A stretch of 64,000 nucleotides of DNA from Pararhizobium capsulatum DSM 1112 (GTDB taxonomy: Bacteria > Pseudomonadota > Alphaproteobacteria > Rhizobiales > Rhizobiaceae): positions 3,664,001-3,728,000 of the forward strand of contig NZ_JAUSVF010000001.1 in the NCBI RefSeq assembly GCF_030814475.1. Direction: 5' to 3'. The number at the start of each line of letters is the position of its first letter. The stretch's first letter is position 1. Under the pieces are notes generated by a model. The model was not told the DNA's origin. It saw nothing but the letters and a program-made list of their open reading frames with translations, and ran no database searches. Positions 34,269 through 46,328 of the stretch are shown piece by piece. Both the position numbers and the translations under genes were made by a program.

Positions 34269-35777
34269 CTAGCGCGGCATCCACCAGCCGGTACGCTGGC
34301 CGATGTGCATGTTGAGTGTCTTGGTTTCGGTATAATCCTCCACCGCATGGCGCCCGAGTTCACGGCCAAGGCCGGACTGTCGGTAGCCGCCGAACGGAAG
34401 CTCGGGCGTGCCGTCCATGAAAGTGTTCATCCAGACAGTGCCGGCGCGCACCTTGCGGCCGATGGTCATGCAGGTGTCGAAATCCCGGCTCCAGACGCCG
34501 GCCGAAAGGCCGTAGTCGATGGAATTGGCGATGCGTATCGCCTCGTCCGTCGTCTCGAAGGAGAGAACGGAGAGCACCGGCCCGAACACTTCCTCGCGAG
34601 CGACAGCCATGTCCGGTTTCACTGCCGAAAGAATGGTCGGAGACATGAACTGACCGAGCCCGAGATCGAGCGATGAGCCGCCATGGAAGACGGTTGCCCC
34701 GTTGCCGGCGGCCGCCGAAACGTAACCGACGATCTTCTCCAGATGCTGCGGCGTGATGATCGCCCCGACCTGCGTTTGCGGATCGAGCGGATCGCCGACC
34801 TTAACCTTGGCGGAAAGGGCAGCGACACGGGAGACAACCTCATCGGCGATATCGCGGTGGACGATCAGGCGCGAACCGGCGTTGCAGCATTCGCCGGCGT
34901 TGAAATAGGCGCCGAAGACGGCGGCATCGATGAATTCGTCAAGATTGGCGTCGGGAAATACGATCTGCGGGTTCTTGCCGCCGAGTTCCAGCGAGACTTT
35001 CTTGAGCGTCTGCGCGGCATTGGCCATGGTGAGCTTGCCGACGCCGGTCGAGCCGGTGAAGGACACCATGTCGACGTCAGCATGGGTCGTCATGATCGCG
35101 CCGACATCCGGGCCGGTGCCGGTGATGATATTGACGACACCGGCCGGGACGCCTGCGGCTTCCAGGATTTCGCCAAGCAACAGTGTCGAGCCGGAGGTTA
35201 GCTCGGACGGTTTGACGACCGTGGTGCAGCCGGCAGCGAGTGCGAAGGGCAACTTCTGGCTGACGATCAGGAACGGGAAATTCCAGGGCGTGATGATCGA
35301 GACGACACCGATTGCCTCGCGCAGCACGACGCCGAGCGTGCCGTCGCCGAGCGTATTGTAGCTTTCGCCGTGAAGATCGCGGGCAAGGGCGGCAGCATAG
35401 CGCCAGATATCGGCGGCACCGCCAAGTTCGGCCTTGGCCTGGCTGATCGGCTTGCCGGATTCGATGCAATCGAGATAGGCCAGCTCGTCGGCGCGGGCGG
35501 CGATGAGATCGGCGGCCTTCAGCAGCACATGCGAACGCTCGGAGGCGGCCATGCGCGGCCAGGGGCCATCTTCGAAAGCGCGGCGGGCGGCGGCAATGGC
35601 GCGCTCGGCATCGGCCTTCTTCGCGGCCGGATAGCGGCTGACGACGACGCCATGACCGGGGGCGACACGCTCCAGCGTTTCGCCGGCTTCCGCCGCCACC
35701 CATTTGCCGTCGATCAGCATATGGAAATCGTGCACCGCGATATCACCAAGCACCTTGGGCTTTACCAGAACCGTCAT
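34269..35777 (-). CDS. Aldehyde dehydrogenase family protein
   Basis: This 502-residue NAD-dependent aldehyde dehydrogenase has a glutamate base in SLELGGK (about residue 264), catalytic Cys298 in NAGECC, and TPWNFP and SFTGSTGVGK cofactor motifs. ATG at 35777 overlaps the TAA of the upstream hydratase gene (TAATG) and has GGGAGA at proper spacing; an ATG two codons earlier is too close to that site. It is the last gene of the second LacI-controlled cassette and would oxidise an aldehyde made by the pathway. Confidence 0.88.
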   Translation of the reverse strand: MTVLVKPKVLGDIAVHDFHMLIDGKWVAAEAGETLERVAPGHGVVVSRYPAAKKADAERAIAAARRAFEDGPWPRMAASERSHVLLKAADLIAARADELAYLDCIESGKPISQAKAELGGAADIWRYAAALARDLHGESYNTLGDGTLGVVLREAIGVVSIITPWNFPFLIVSQKLPFALAAGCTTVVKPSELTSGSTLLLGEILEAAGVPAGVVNIITGTGPDVGAIMTTHADVDMVSFTGSTGVGKLTMANAAQTLKKVSLELGGKNPQIVFPDANLDEFIDAAVFGAYFNAGECCNAGSRLIVHRDIADEVVSRVAALSAKVKVGDPLDPQTQVGAIITPQHLEKIVGYVSAAAGNGATVFHGGSSLDLGLGQFMSPTILSAVKPDMAVAREEVFGPVLSVLSFETTDEAIRIANSIDYGLSAGVWSRDFDTCMTIGRKVRAGTVWMNTFMDGTPELPFGGYRQSGLGRELGRHAVEDYTETKTLNMHIGQRTGWWMPR

Positions 35778-36556
35778 TACCATTCTCCCTTGAATTCGGC
35801 CGGGCGCTTGGCGGCAAAAGCCGCGACGCCTTCCTTCATGTCGCCGGTCTTGGCGGCGAGGATCGAGCCCAGCGCCTCGACGGCGGCCCCATTGTCCTCG
35901 CCATTGGCGACCGCGATCATCAGCTTGCAGATTTCCAGCGCCGCCGGCCCACGCGCGGCGATTTTCTGGGCCTGTTCCTTGGCCTTCGAGAGCGCAGAAC
36001 CCGTCCCGACGACGTGATCGACGATGCCAAGCGCACGCGCATCTTCAGCCGTAAACATCTCGCCCGCCAGCACCATCCGGCGCACCGCCTGCACGCCAAA
36101 CCGCGCCACTAGCCGCTGCGTGCCCGACCAGCCCGGCACCATGCCAAGGCCCGTTTCCGGCAAGCCGATCTTGATCTGCGTTTCGGCGATGCGGACATCA
36201 GCGACGGCCGCAAGCTCCAGCCCGCCACCCAGCGCATGGCCGTTCATGGCCGCAATGACCGGCATGCGCATCGTGGCCAGACGCTCGAACACGCGATGGC
36301 CGAACCGCACCCAGGCATGACCAAATTCGTTGGGGCTCATCGCCCCCCAGGCCTTGATATCGCCACCGGCGGAAAAGGCCTTGCCCTCCCCGGTCAAGAT
36401 CGCGACGCGAATTTCCGCATCGTTCTCGATCTCATCGCAGGCAGCAGACAGCCCCCTCAGCATCTCGATATCGAGCGCATTGAGCTTATCGGGCCGCGCC
36501 ACCGTCAGGATCGCAACATGATCTTCCCTGTCGATACGGATGCGTTCGTCAGCCAT
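35777..36556 (-). CDS. Enoyl-CoA hydratase/isomerase family protein
   Basis: This 259-residue crotonase-fold protein has GEGKAFSAGGDIKAWG as the first oxyanion-hole segment, MNGHALGGGLELAAVAD as the second, and LPETGLGMVPGWSGTQRL carrying the position of a catalytic Glu. Crotonases hydrate, isomerise or cleave acyl-CoA thioesters. It overlaps the CoA-transferase gene by 8 bp and the aldehyde dehydrogenase gene by one base, so it is part of the same mRNA. The acyl-CoA substrate would be formed by that transferase. Confidence 0.88.
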   Translation of the reverse strand: MADERIRIDREDHVAILTVARPDKLNALDIEMLRGLSAACDEIENDAEIRVAILTGEGKAFSAGGDIKAWGAMSPNEFGHAWVRFGHRVFERLATMRMPVIAAMNGHALGGGLELAAVADVRIAETQIKIGLPETGLGMVPGWSGTQRLVARFGVQAVRRMVLAGEMFTAEDARALGIVDHVVGTGSALSKAKEQAQKIAARGPAALEICKLMIAVANGEDNGAAVEALGSILAAKTGDMKEGVAAFAAKRPAEFKGEW

Positions 36557-38162
36557 GCTGCGCTCCAGTCAACGTCCGCGCCGGCTTTTCCGGCAGCGAA
36601 AGACCGATCAGCGCCTCACCGAACAATGCAGCATCCATGACCTTCAGCTTGTCCGAGACGATCAGCGGGAATTCCGATTGGTCGAGAATATGCGTCTGCA
36701 GTTCGATGCCGGGTGCGATCTCCGTCAGCATGATGCCATCCGGTGTCAGCTTCAGCACGCAACGCTCGGTGATATAGGTAATTTCCTGCCCCTGCGCCAC
36801 GCTGCGTGGGCCGGAGAAGGTGACGTGTTCGACAGCCTCGACCAGCTTCTTCAGCTTGCCTTCCTTCTCGATGACCAGCTTGCCATCGGCGACCGAAAGC
36901 TTGGCGCCGGCATTGAACATGCCGGAGAAGACGATCTTCTTTGCCCGCGCGGTGATATCGACGAAGCCGCCGGCCCCGGCCGTCACATGCGGTCGGAAGG
37001 AGAGCTTCGACACATTCACCGACCCATCGCTGCCGATCTCCAGGAAGGAGAGCAGCGAGGCATCGAAGCCGGCGCCCTGAAAATAGGTGAACTGGTAGGG
37101 CGACGGCATGTAGGCATCGGCATTCGAGGCGCAGCCGAAGGCGAAATCGAGAAGCGGAACACCGCCAACAGCACCCTGCTCGATCACCCAGGTCACGGCG
37201 CCATGAAGTCCCTCTTCCAGGAGGATACGCGGCACATTGGCCGAGATACCGAAGCCGAGATTGACGCAGCTGCCGCCCTGCAACTCCTGCGCCACGCGGC
37301 GGGCAATGACCTTCTGGATGTTGAATTCCGGTACCCGGAATGTCTCGAGCGGCCGGAAAATCTCGCCGGATATAGCCGGATCGTAATCCGTCAGCGTCGT
37401 CTGCTTCTGGTCGGGATCAACAACGACATAATCAACCAGCATGCCGGGCACGCGCACATCATGGGGCTTCAGCGATCCGGATTTGGTGATGCGCTTCACC
37501 TGCGCGATGATGATGCCGCCATTGTTGCGGGCGGCAAGCGCCTGGTCGAGGCCACCGAGATAGGCGCCCTCATGCTCATAGGTCAGGTTGCCGCGCTCGT
37601 CCGCCGTCGTCGCGCGGATGATTGCCACTTGTGGCACGATCGCCTTGAAATAAAGCCACTCCTCGCCCTCGAACTCGACCTTCTTGACGACAGGTTCCGC
37701 CGCCGCCTTGGCATTCATCGCGCAGCCCTCGCGGGCCGGATCGACGAAGGTGTCGAGGCCGACTTTGGTCAGCACGCCCGGCCGCTTGGCGGCGGCCTCG
37801 CGATGCATGTCGAAGAGAATGCCGGAGGGGATGTTGTAGGCCGGGATATCGTCGTTGCCGATCATCTGCCAGATCACAGGTGGCTCGGACGAGGACGGGC
37901 CTGAGGGATAGGAGCCGCCGATGATCCGGGCGAGCAGGCCTTTCCTGGCGATATAATCAACCCCCTTGATGCCGCTCATGTCGCCAGCTGCAATCGGATG
38001 CAGCGTCGTGATGTTCTGCGGATGCCCGGTTGTGTCAAAACGCTCGCCGATTGCCTTCAGCATCAGGTCCGGGCAGCCGAGACCGCTGGAGGAGGAGACG
38101 GTGACAACAGCTCCATCCGGGATCAGGGCGGCAGCTTCAGCCGGGGTAATATGCTTGCTCAT
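36549..38162 (-). CDS. Fused family I CoA-transferase (acetate/3-ketoacid type)
   Basis: This 537-residue protein joins the alpha and beta halves of family I CoA-transferases in one chain, as in YdiF. The ExGxxG catalytic motif is EQGAVGG with Glu328 forming the glutamyl-CoA intermediate; GGSYPSGPSS and NLGFGISANVP are typical segments. It transfers CoA from a donor such as acetyl-CoA or succinyl-CoA to a carboxylic acid. The ATG at 38162 is used (a start at 38171 would add 3 residues). It is 5 bp downstream of the Gfo/Idh/MocA stop. Confidence 0.88.
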   Translation of the reverse strand: MSKHITPAEAAALIPDGAVVTVSSSSGLGCPDLMLKAIGERFDTTGHPQNITTLHPIAAGDMSGIKGVDYIARKGLLARIIGGSYPSGPSSSEPPVIWQMIGNDDIPAYNIPSGILFDMHREAAAKRPGVLTKVGLDTFVDPAREGCAMNAKAAAEPVVKKVEFEGEEWLYFKAIVPQVAIIRATTADERGNLTYEHEGAYLGGLDQALAARNNGGIIIAQVKRITKSGSLKPHDVRVPGMLVDYVVVDPDQKQTTLTDYDPAISGEIFRPLETFRVPEFNIQKVIARRVAQELQGGSCVNLGFGISANVPRILLEEGLHGAVTWVIEQGAVGGVPLLDFAFGCASNADAYMPSPYQFTYFQGAGFDASLLSFLEIGSDGSVNVSKLSFRPHVTAGAGGFVDITARAKKIVFSGMFNAGAKLSVADGKLVIEKEGKLKKLVEAVEHVTFSGPRSVAQGQEITYITERCVLKLTPDGIMLTEIAPGIELQTHILDQSEFPLIVSDKLKVMDAALFGEALIGLSLPEKPARTLTGAQHG

Positions 38163-38167
38163 GGGTC

Positions 38168-40215
<2,048 letters not shown>

Positions 40216-40263
40216 GATAATTTCCTCCGATCGAGGTCTCCGCCTCGAGTTAGATTACAAAAT

Positions 40264-40281
40264 AATTGGAACGTTCCAATT
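40264..40281. promoter_or_regulatory. LacI-type operator (perfect 18-bp palindrome)
   Basis: AATTGGAACGTTCCAATT is a perfect palindrome centred on CG, 48 bp upstream of the LacI start codon, in the position of a repressor site for the cassette promoter. Confidence 0.75.
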
Positions 40282-40335
40282 TTGTCAAGCGCGAACGTGA
40301 AAAAATGATTGGCGCCGTGGTTTGAAGGAAAGAAA

Positions 40336-40450
40336 CCCTGCAACACAGGGGGTCGTCATCCTCGGCCTTGCGCCAAGGATCTACCGGAACTTCGGTAAAT
40401 CAAAGCCTTGCAGATGTTCGCGACAAGCTTGAGCATGACGGAGGATTCGT
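40336..40450. repeat. Palindromic intergenic repeat (GTCATCCTCGG type)
   Basis: Several hairpins lie in a row: CCCTG with CAGGG (40336-40350), ATCCTCGG with CCAAGGAT (one mismatch, 40358-40380), and TACCG with CGGTA (40383-40398). The outer ends, GTCATCCTC and GAGCATGAC, are partly complementary. It is of the kind found dispersed between genes of many alphaproteobacteria and differs from the other repeats of the window. Confidence 0.5.
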
Positions 40451-40539
40451 TTTCGGACTTTATAAATAACCAAATACGCTCCTCCAAACACAACATACCC
40501 AACGTCTCTCCTTCGTCGTGAGCAAAAACAAGACTTGAA

Positions 40540-40557
40540 ATTTGGAACGATCTAAAT
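40540..40557. promoter_or_regulatory. LacI-type operator, second site
   Basis: ATTTGGAACGATCTAAAT is symmetric at 7 of 9 half-site positions and shares the TTGGAACG half with the perfect palindrome at 40264-40281. It lies 31 bp upstream of the DUF993 start codon. Confidence 0.6.
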
Positions 40558-40587
40558 TATTCGACCGTCATGCCTGAGGAGGAACTG

Positions 40588-41751
40588 ATGTCCGAAGCCC
40601 TGATGCTGCCCCGCGCCGATGGTACGGTCGAAACCTATCGCTTGTGCGGAACCCCGATCTTCCGCCCCCCAGCCGCCCCACGTTTCAACCGCATCGCCTA
40701 TGCGGCCGCGCATGTTGTTTCCGATCCTCTTCGCGACCGGGAACCCTGGGGAAGCCCGGCAATCGACTGGGACACGACACTCGCCTTCCGCCACCATCTC
40801 TGGTCGCTCGGCTTCAAGATCGCCGAAGCGATGGACACATCGCAGCGTGGCATGGGATTGGATTGGGCAGGTGCGCAGGAACTGATCCGCCGCTCGCTGG
40901 CGGAAGCCCGCACCGTCGAGGGCGCCGATCTCGCTTGCGGCGCCGGCACCGATCATCTGGCACCGGAAAACACCCGTTCGCTGGACGACGTGATCAAGGC
41001 TTATGAGACCCAAGTCGGCTTCGTGGAAAAGGAAGGCGGCCGATCGATCATGATGGCGAGCCGGGCGCTCGCCCGTATCGCCCGCTCGCCGGATGATTAC
41101 CGCAAGGTCTACCGCCATATCCTCAGCCAGACGAAGGATAAGGTGGTGCTGCACTGGCTCGGCGATATGTTCGACCCGCAGCTCAAGGGTTATTGGGGCT
41201 CGGAGGATTTCGAGACTGCACTGGAAACCGTGCTCTCGATCATCGAGGAGAACAGGTCCAAGGTCGAAGGCATCAAGATCTCGCTGCTCGACAACGCCTA
41301 TGAGGTGGCGCTGCGCAATCGCCTGCCGGAAGACGTGCTCTGCTTCACCGGCGACGATTTCAATTATGCCGAACTGATCGAAGGCGACGGCAAAAGATAC
41401 AGCCACGCGCTGCTTGGCATCTTCGACGCGGTCGCTCCCTCGGCCTCAAAGGCGCTGGCATCTTTGGCGGAGGGAGACATCACAACCTTCCGCGCCGTGA
41501 TCGAGCCGACCGTGCCACTCTCGCGCAAAATCTTCGAAGCACCGACACAATATTACAAGGCGGGCGTGGTCTTCCTCGCCTGGCTGAACGGCCACCAGAA
41601 GCATTTCACCATGCCGGCTGGCATGCAGTCGGCCCGTGGCGTGTTGCATTATGCCGATATCTTCCGGCTTGCCGACAAGGCCAACGTTCTCGACCGGCCC
41701 GAACTCGCCGTCAAGCGCATGAAGGCGTTTCTGACGCTGCAGGGAATCTAG
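40588..41751 (+). CDS. DUF993 family protein (DHDPS-like TIM barrel)
   Basis: This 387-residue protein of the DUF993 family is distantly related to dihydrodipicolinate synthase/aldolases. ATG at 40588 follows a strong GAGGAGG site; the upstream in-frame ATG at 40570 lies before that site. The segment [10 protein letters not shown] places K230 where class I aldolases of the DHDPS group carry the Schiff-base lysine (GIK-S), and [10 protein letters not shown] and GDDFNYAEL are further conserved-looking parts. A carbon-carbon lyase or aldolase role is therefore possible but not shown. Its stop codon shares the palindromic CTAG with the stop of the convergent cheB gene. Confidence 0.85.
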   Translation: MSEALMLPRADGTVETYRLCGTPIFRPPAAPRFNRIAYAAAHVVSDPLRDREPWGSPAIDWDTTLAFRHHLWSLGFKIAEAMDTSQRGMGLDWAGAQELIRRSLAEARTVEGADLACGAGTDHLAPENTRSLDDVIKAYETQVGFVEKEGGRSIMMASRALARIARSPDDYRKVYRHILSQTKDKVVLHWLGDMFDPQLKGYWGSEDFETALETVLSIIEENRSKVEGIKISLLDNAYEVALRNRLPEDVLCFTGDDFNYAELIEGDGKRYSHALLGIFDAVAPSASKALASLAEGDITTFRAVIEPTVPLSRKIFEAPTQYYKAGVVFLAWLNGHQKHFTMPAGMQSARGVLHYADIFRLADKANVLDRPELAVKRMKAFLTLQGI

Positions 41752-42842
41752 AACTTCGCCTGCGTCATCAGGATTTCCTGAGCGATTTTCTCCAGCGGCA
41801 CGACCTTATCGACGCCACCGCGAGCGATGGCTTCTTTCGGCATGCCAAAGACGACGGAGGTCGCTTCATCCTGCGCCACCGTGAAAGCCCCGGCCTGCTT
41901 CATTTCCTCCATGCCGCGGGCACCATCGTCACCCATGCCGGTCATGATCACACCCATGGCATTGGCACCAGCCGCCCGCGCTGCCGAGCGAAACAGCACG
42001 TCAACCGAGGGCCTATGCCGCGACACCAGAGGCCCGGTCTTGACCGACACATGATAGCGCGCACCCTGCCGCTCCAGCAGCATGTGCTTGTCGCCGGGTG
42101 CGATCAGCACATGGCCGCGCAACACCGGATCGCCATCCTCGGCTTCCTTGACCTCGACTTCGCAAAGACTGTTCAGCCGCTTGGCAAAGGCGGCGGTGAA
42201 TTTTTCCGGCATATGCTGGACGATGACCATGCCCGGCGCATTCGCCGGCAGGGCTTCCAGCATCTCGCGCAAAGCTTCCGTTCCACCGGTGGAGGCGCCG
42301 ACACAGACGACCATTTCGGTCGTCTTGGCCATAGCGCGTCCGGTCGGCGGCGGCAGCATTGCGTCCGCGGTCAGCTTTGCCGCGGGTCCCGACGCCGAGG
42401 CGCTGCCTCGTGCCGAAGGCCGACGCACGCCAGAAATGCGCGCCTGGGCCGCACTCTTGACCACTTCTCGAATCCGCATGCCGCTTTCGGCCAGATGATC
42501 GGCCGCACCGATTTTCGGCTTCAGGATGATATCGACCGCCCCTGCCTCCAAAGCCTGCAGCAATGTTTCCGAACCCGCCTCCGTCAGCGACGAGCACATG
42601 ACGACCGGAATGGGATGCTGCGCCATCAGCTTGCGCAGAAAGGTAATGCCGTCCATGCGCGGCATCTCGACATCCAGCGTGATGACGTCGGGGATGTCGT
42701 CCTGAATGCGCTTTGCCGCCATGAACGGATCTGAGGCTGCCCCCATCACCTCGATATCGGGGTCCTGCTGCAACACTGCCGTCAGTGTCTGGCGGACGCT
42801 GGCGCTATCGTCGACAATCAGAACCCGGATCTTTTTTCCCAT
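41748..42842 (-). CDS. cheB: Chemotaxis protein-glutamate methylesterase/glutaminase CheB
   Basis: This 364-residue two-domain CheB has an N-terminal receiver with phosphoacceptor D57 ([12 protein letters not shown]) and a C-terminal methylesterase with the Ser of GASTGG, His of QHMPEKF and Asp of GMGDDG. The linker contains an Ala/Ser-rich stretch around residues 135-165. It removes methyl groups from receptors in the cytoplasm, resetting sensitivity. It is the last gene of the chemotaxis operon and ends convergently with the DUF993 gene. Confidence 0.93.
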   Translation of the reverse strand: MGKKIRVLIVDDSASVRQTLTAVLQQDPDIEVMGAASDPFMAAKRIQDDIPDVITLDVEMPRMDGITFLRKLMAQHPIPVVMCSSLTEAGSETLLQALEAGAVDIILKPKIGAADHLAESGMRIREVVKSAAQARISGVRRPSARGSASASGPAAKLTADAMLPPPTGRAMAKTTEMVVCVGASTGGTEALREMLEALPANAPGMVIVQHMPEKFTAAFAKRLNSLCEVEVKEAEDGDPVLRGHVLIAPGDKHMLLERQGARYHVSVKTGPLVSRHRPSVDVLFRSAARAAGANAMGVIMTGMGDDGARGMEEMKQAGAFTVAQDEATSVVFGMPKEAIARGGVDKVVPLEKIAQEILMTQAKF

Positions 42843-42905
42843 TTCGATCTGCCTTTCAGCATCTTCGGGCGAACTCCTCCGCTCGCCGAAAACGCATGCT
42901 TGAGA

Positions 42906-43760
42906 TTAGACGCGCTGAAACACCGTGTTGGAGACCTGTTTCAGCGGCAGGTCGAAGCCGATGATCGATTCCGAGTGCCCGATGAACATATAGCCCCCCG
43001 GCAGAAGGCAATCCGTCAGACGGGAAAGAACCGCTGATTGTGTCGGTTTGTCAAAATAGATCAGCACGTTGCGGCAGAAGATGATGTGCATGGGATCGCC
43101 CACCGGATATTTGACGTCCATCAGGTTCATCCGCCCGAAACCGATCCTGGAGCGCAGCCGCGGCGATATACGCACCTCCCGGTTGCGCGGACGAAGCGAG
43201 CGCATCACATACTTGCGCAGCATCTCCGGGGGTACCGGCGCGACAAGCTCTGCAGGGTAGATCCCCTGATGGGCCGTCTGCAGCACATCCGTGCTGAGAT
43301 CGGTCGCGAGGATCGAGTAGTTCAGATCGTTACGACGCTCGACGAACTCCTCAAGGACCATGGCGATCGTATAGGGCTCCGCCCCCGTCGAGCAGGCCGA
43401 ACTCCAGATGCGCAGATTGCGGTGTCCCTGCTTTGCAAGCGTCGGGAGCGCGCTCTCGCTCATATAGTCGAAATGCTTGGATTCCCGAAAGAAATCCGTC
43501 TTGTTCGTGGTCACGGCGTCGATGAGGTAAACCGCCTCATATTCGATCCCGCCATCGTTGAACAAATAGTCGCAATAGTCGTCGAAGCTGACGATGTTGG
43601 TTGCCCGAAGGCGGCGGCGAAGCCGGCCTTCGAGCATCGTCAGCTTGCTCTGCGGCATCTTGATGCCGCTATAGTCGTAGATATACCGGGCAAGACGATC
43701 GAAGTTCCGTTTGCTGATACGGTCGTTCACCGCCTGCATCGGGCGCGCTACAGCATTCAT
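42906..43760 (-). CDS. cheR: Chemotaxis protein methyltransferase CheR
   Basis: This 284-residue CheR has an N-terminal all-alpha domain (NFDRLARYIYDYSGIKMPQS) and a SAM-binding domain with WSSACSTGAEPYTIAM, ILATDLSTDVL and IFCRNVLIYF. It methylates glutamates on chemoreceptor signalling helices. It lies 9 bp after cheW and 63 bp before cheB. No CheD gene accompanies it in this operon. Confidence 0.93.
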   Translation of the reverse strand: MNAVARPMQAVNDRISKRNFDRLARYIYDYSGIKMPQSKLTMLEGRLRRRLRATNIVSFDDYCDYLFNDGGIEYEAVYLIDAVTTNKTDFFRESKHFDYMSESALPTLAKQGHRNLRIWSSACSTGAEPYTIAMVLEEFVERRNDLNYSILATDLSTDVLQTAHQGIYPAELVAPVPPEMLRKYVMRSLRPRNREVRISPRLRSRIGFGRMNLMDVKYPVGDPMHIIFCRNVLIYFDKPTQSAVLSRLTDCLLPGGYMFIGHSESIIGFDLPLKQVSNTVFQRV

Positions 43761-43769
43761 CTGTTATCC

Positions 43770-44255
43770 TCAGGCGGCTGCACCCGGCAGGGTGAGAAGA
43801 GCGGTTTCCTCGCGCGACAGCAGGCTTGCGAGATCGATGATCACCACAAACCCACCCTCGCGGCGAACGACGCCGGCGATGTAGCCGGAGCGCCAGCGGA
43901 CCCCGATATCGGGGGCAGCCTCCACCTGATCCTTCCGGAACGGCGTGACTTCGAAAACCCGGTCAGCCACCAGGCCGAGGCAAAGCATGCGGCTTTCCAG
44001 GGGCACATCCATGACCAGAACCCGCGTATGGGATGTGGGGATGGTCTTGGAAAGGCCGAGCTTCAGCCTCAGATCGATCGTCGGAACACCCTGCCCGCGC
44101 ACATCGCGCAGGCCGAGCAGATAGTCGGGACCGTTCGGGATCTTGAAGGCCTCCTCGTAGTCGAGGATCTCCCGGACCACCTCGACGGGAACAGCGAAGA
44201 CTTCCTCGCCGAGGCTGAACGTCACGTATTGGGATTCGAGAGATGGTGTAACCAT
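43770..44255 (-). CDS. cheW: Chemotaxis coupling protein CheW (second copy)
   Basis: This 161-residue CheW-domain protein (YVTFSLGEEVFAVPVEVVRE at the N-terminus, GLRDVRGQGVPTIDLR and GLVADRVFEV in the core) links receptors to CheA. It starts 3 bp after the receptor gene stop. Another CheW is encoded just upstream of the insertion element, so the operon carries two couplers, possibly with different partners. Confidence 0.92.
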   Translation of the reverse strand: MVTPSLESQYVTFSLGEEVFAVPVEVVREILDYEEAFKIPNGPDYLLGLRDVRGQGVPTIDLRLKLGLSKTIPTSHTRVLVMDVPLESRMLCLGLVADRVFEVTPFRKDQVEAAPDIGVRWRSGYIAGVVRREGGFVVIIDLASLLSREETALLTLPGAAA

Positions 44256-44258
44256 GGT

Positions 44259-45935
44259 TTAAGCGCTTTCCCTGAAGTCGGCGTCGTCAGCATCCGGGCC
44301 GCCCATGGAGAGATCGAGGGCAAAGCCCTTGACCCGAGCCTGCTGGGACGAAACCGAGTTGGGTGCCGAAGGCGGACGGCGAACAGCGGCCTTGGCAGCA
44401 GGCTTTGCAGCCTTGCGTACTCCACCGCCAACCTTGACGCCGGCACCGTCGACCTTGAAGAAGGCAATCGAGGTCTGCAGTTCTTCCGCCTGTGCCGCAA
44501 GTTCTTCCGAAGTTGCCGACATCTGCTCGGAGGCACCAGCGTTCTGCTGGGTTACCTTGTCGAGCTGCTGGATCGCCTCGTTGATCTGGCTGGCACCGAT
44601 ATCCTGCTCGCGGCAAGCAGCCGAGATTTCGGAAACCAGTTCCGCGGTCTTGCGGATATCCGGCACCAGACGGTTCAACATTTCACCGGCTTCGGCAGCC
44701 GCCTTGACGGTATCGCCCGACATCTGGCCGATTTCTGCGGCGGCCGACTGCGAGCGTTCAGCAAGCTTGCGGACTTCCGAGGCAACGACCGCAAAGCCCT
44801 TGCCATGCTCGCCGGCGCGAGCCGCTTCGACTGCAGCGTTCAGAGCAAGAAGGTCTGTCTGGCGCGCGATTTCCTGCACGATGGAAATCTTCTCGGCGAT
44901 GGTCCGCATGGCGCCGACGGCGCGGGTGACGGCCTCGCCGCTCATCTCGGCATCCTTGGCCGACTGGCGAGCGATCTTTTCCGTCTGGGCGGCATTGTCG
45001 GCGTTCTGCTTGATGTTGGCGGCCATTTCTTCCATCGAGGCGGAGGCCTCTTCGGCAGAGGCTGCCTGCTCGGTCGCACCCTGGGAAACCTGCTCAGAGC
45101 TTGCCGAGAGTTCCTGGCTACCGGCCGAGACGTTATCGGCAGCCGACAGCGCATCGCCTACGACACCGCGGAGACGCTCGATCATCACATTGACGTTGCC
45201 GAGCAGAACCCCGATTTCGTCGTTGTTGGTAATCTCGACCATCTTGGTTAGATCACCTTCAGCAACATCGCCAACGGCTGTTGTCGCACGACGAAGACCC
45301 CTGCCGATTGTGACCGAAATCCAGATCGCGGCAGCGATGGCAATCAGCACGGCAAGACCGGCAGCCGCCATCATCATTAAACGGGTCGTGGCATAAAGCT
45401 CATCGGCTGCAGCATCGGCTTCCAGCAGACGCCCTTCCTCGAGCTTGACGATTTCGTCCAGGATCGTATCCATTTCGTTGGCGCTGGCGCGGGCCGTGGT
45501 CACGGAGATGTTCTCCGCTGCCGACGCATTCCCCGCCGTAAGCAGGCTGCGGATCTGCTGCTCGGCCTCATCCGACTTGACGGCGAGTTCACGCAGCTTG
45601 GACCATTTTGCCTTGCCCTGTTCGGTCGCCTTTGCTTCCGCCTCGCTCAGAAGCTGATCGAAAGCCTGACGCGCAACGTCCCCCTTGGCGCGAGCCGATG
45701 CCATTTCCTTTTCCGTCGTCGCCGCAAGCAGGTTCTTCTGCTGACGGATCGCCTGCAGTTCCTCGATATTGATCTTCTGTGCCAGTTTCAGGCGGGCAGC
45801 AGGTCCCTGCAGAACCTGCTCCAGATTGTCGTTGAGCGTGCCGAGACTGACGATACCGTATCCGGCCGTCCCCAGAAGCAGGGCGATGACGAAGCCAAAG
45901 GCGATCGTCAGTTTAAGCTTGATCGTAAATCGCAT
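44259..45935 (-). CDS. Methyl-accepting chemotaxis protein
   Basis: This 558-residue receptor has TM1 near residues 8-30 ([20 protein letters not shown]), a four-helix-bundle-type periplasmic sensor of about 155 residues, TM2 near 190-212 ([20 protein letters not shown]), a HAMP region and a long cytoplasmic coiled coil. The signalling tip is [20 protein letters not shown]. The ATG at 45935 follows GAAGGAA and gives a correct membrane start; the longer frame runs into the insertion element. No C-terminal NWETF-like tether was seen. The insertion element ends 47 bp upstream of the start codon. Confidence 0.92.
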   Translation of the reverse strand: MRFTIKLKLTIAFGFVIALLLGTAGYGIVSLGTLNDNLEQVLQGPAARLKLAQKINIEELQAIRQQKNLLAATTEKEMASARAKGDVARQAFDQLLSEAEAKATEQGKAKWSKLRELAVKSDEAEQQIRSLLTAGNASAAENISVTTARASANEMDTILDEIVKLEEGRLLEADAAADELYATTRLMMMAAAGLAVLIAIAAAIWISVTIGRGLRRATTAVGDVAEGDLTKMVEITNNDEIGVLLGNVNVMIERLRGVVGDALSAADNVSAGSQELSASSEQVSQGATEQAASAEEASASMEEMAANIKQNADNAAQTEKIARQSAKDAEMSGEAVTRAVGAMRTIAEKISIVQEIARQTDLLALNAAVEAARAGEHGKGFAVVASEVRKLAERSQSAAAEIGQMSGDTVKAAAEAGEMLNRLVPDIRKTAELVSEISAACREQDIGASQINEAIQQLDKVTQQNAGASEQMSATSEELAAQAEELQTSIAFFKVDGAGVKVGGGVRKAAKPAAKAAVRRPPSAPNSVSSQQARVKGFALDLSMGGPDADDADFRESA

Positions 45936-45978
45936 TGTCAAAGTTCCTTCTCGGTGAACCGCAGTGGCGGCTTCGGTT

Positions 45979-45982
45979 CTAG
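45979..45982. repeat. Left copy of CTAG target duplication
   Basis: CTAG at 45979-45982 directly precedes the left end of the IS element; the same four bases follow the right end at 46830-46833. YTAR-type 4-bp duplications are typical of IS5-family insertions. Confidence 0.8.
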
Positions 45983-46287
45983 GTTCTGTTGACAAAGTAG
46001 GGTAGCCAAATCTTTGCGGCAGCCAACGCGAGGAAGGCTTCAAAGGAAGCTCTGGTCTTATCGTATCTGGTGGCGATCCTGCGAAACTGCTTGAGACGAT
46101 TAAACATCCGCTCGATACGATTGCGATCCTTGTATGCTCGGTAGTCACAGGCAGGCGGGTTCTTCCGGTTCGCTTTTGGCGGAATAACGGGACGGATGCC
46201 GCGCATCAAAAGCTCTTCCCGGATAGAGTCGCCGTCATACCCCTTATCTGCCAGGAATAGCCTGGGCTTGTTGACTGGCATGGCCAA
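45979..46287 (-). CDS. IS5-family transposase, C-terminal frame (OrfB)
   Basis: The listed limits begin at an internal ATG; the frame is open further upstream to the frameshift region near 46426-46433 and ends at a TAG formed with the left target duplication. The product supplies the rest of the DDE catalytic site: Asp in [18 protein letters not shown] and Glu in [20 protein letters not shown]. The ribosome probably reaches it by a -1 shift from the N-terminal frame rather than by its own start. Confidence 0.85.
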   Translation of the reverse strand: MAMPVNKPRLFLADKGYDGDSIREELLMRGIRPVIPPKANRKNPPACDYRAYKDRNRIERMFNRLKQFRRIATRYDKTRASFEAFLALAAAKIWLPYFVNRT

Positions 46288-46328
46288 CAGAGCCGGAACG
46301 GCATTGTAGTCCGAGGTCTCGCCACCCG

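Larger units (their letters stand above)
40216..40587. promoter_or_regulatory. Divergent control region of the second LacI cassette
   Basis: This 372-bp region is bounded by the LacI and DUF993 starts. It holds an 18-bp perfect palindrome near the LacI gene, a related imperfect one close to the DUF993 gene, and between them a palindrome-rich repeat (about 40336-40450). No gene is seen in it. Confidence 0.7.

Noticed and set aside
43038..45251. 737-codon plus-strand open frame
   Set aside because: It is antisense to cheR, cheW and the receptor gene; no recognisable domain and no ribosome-binding site.
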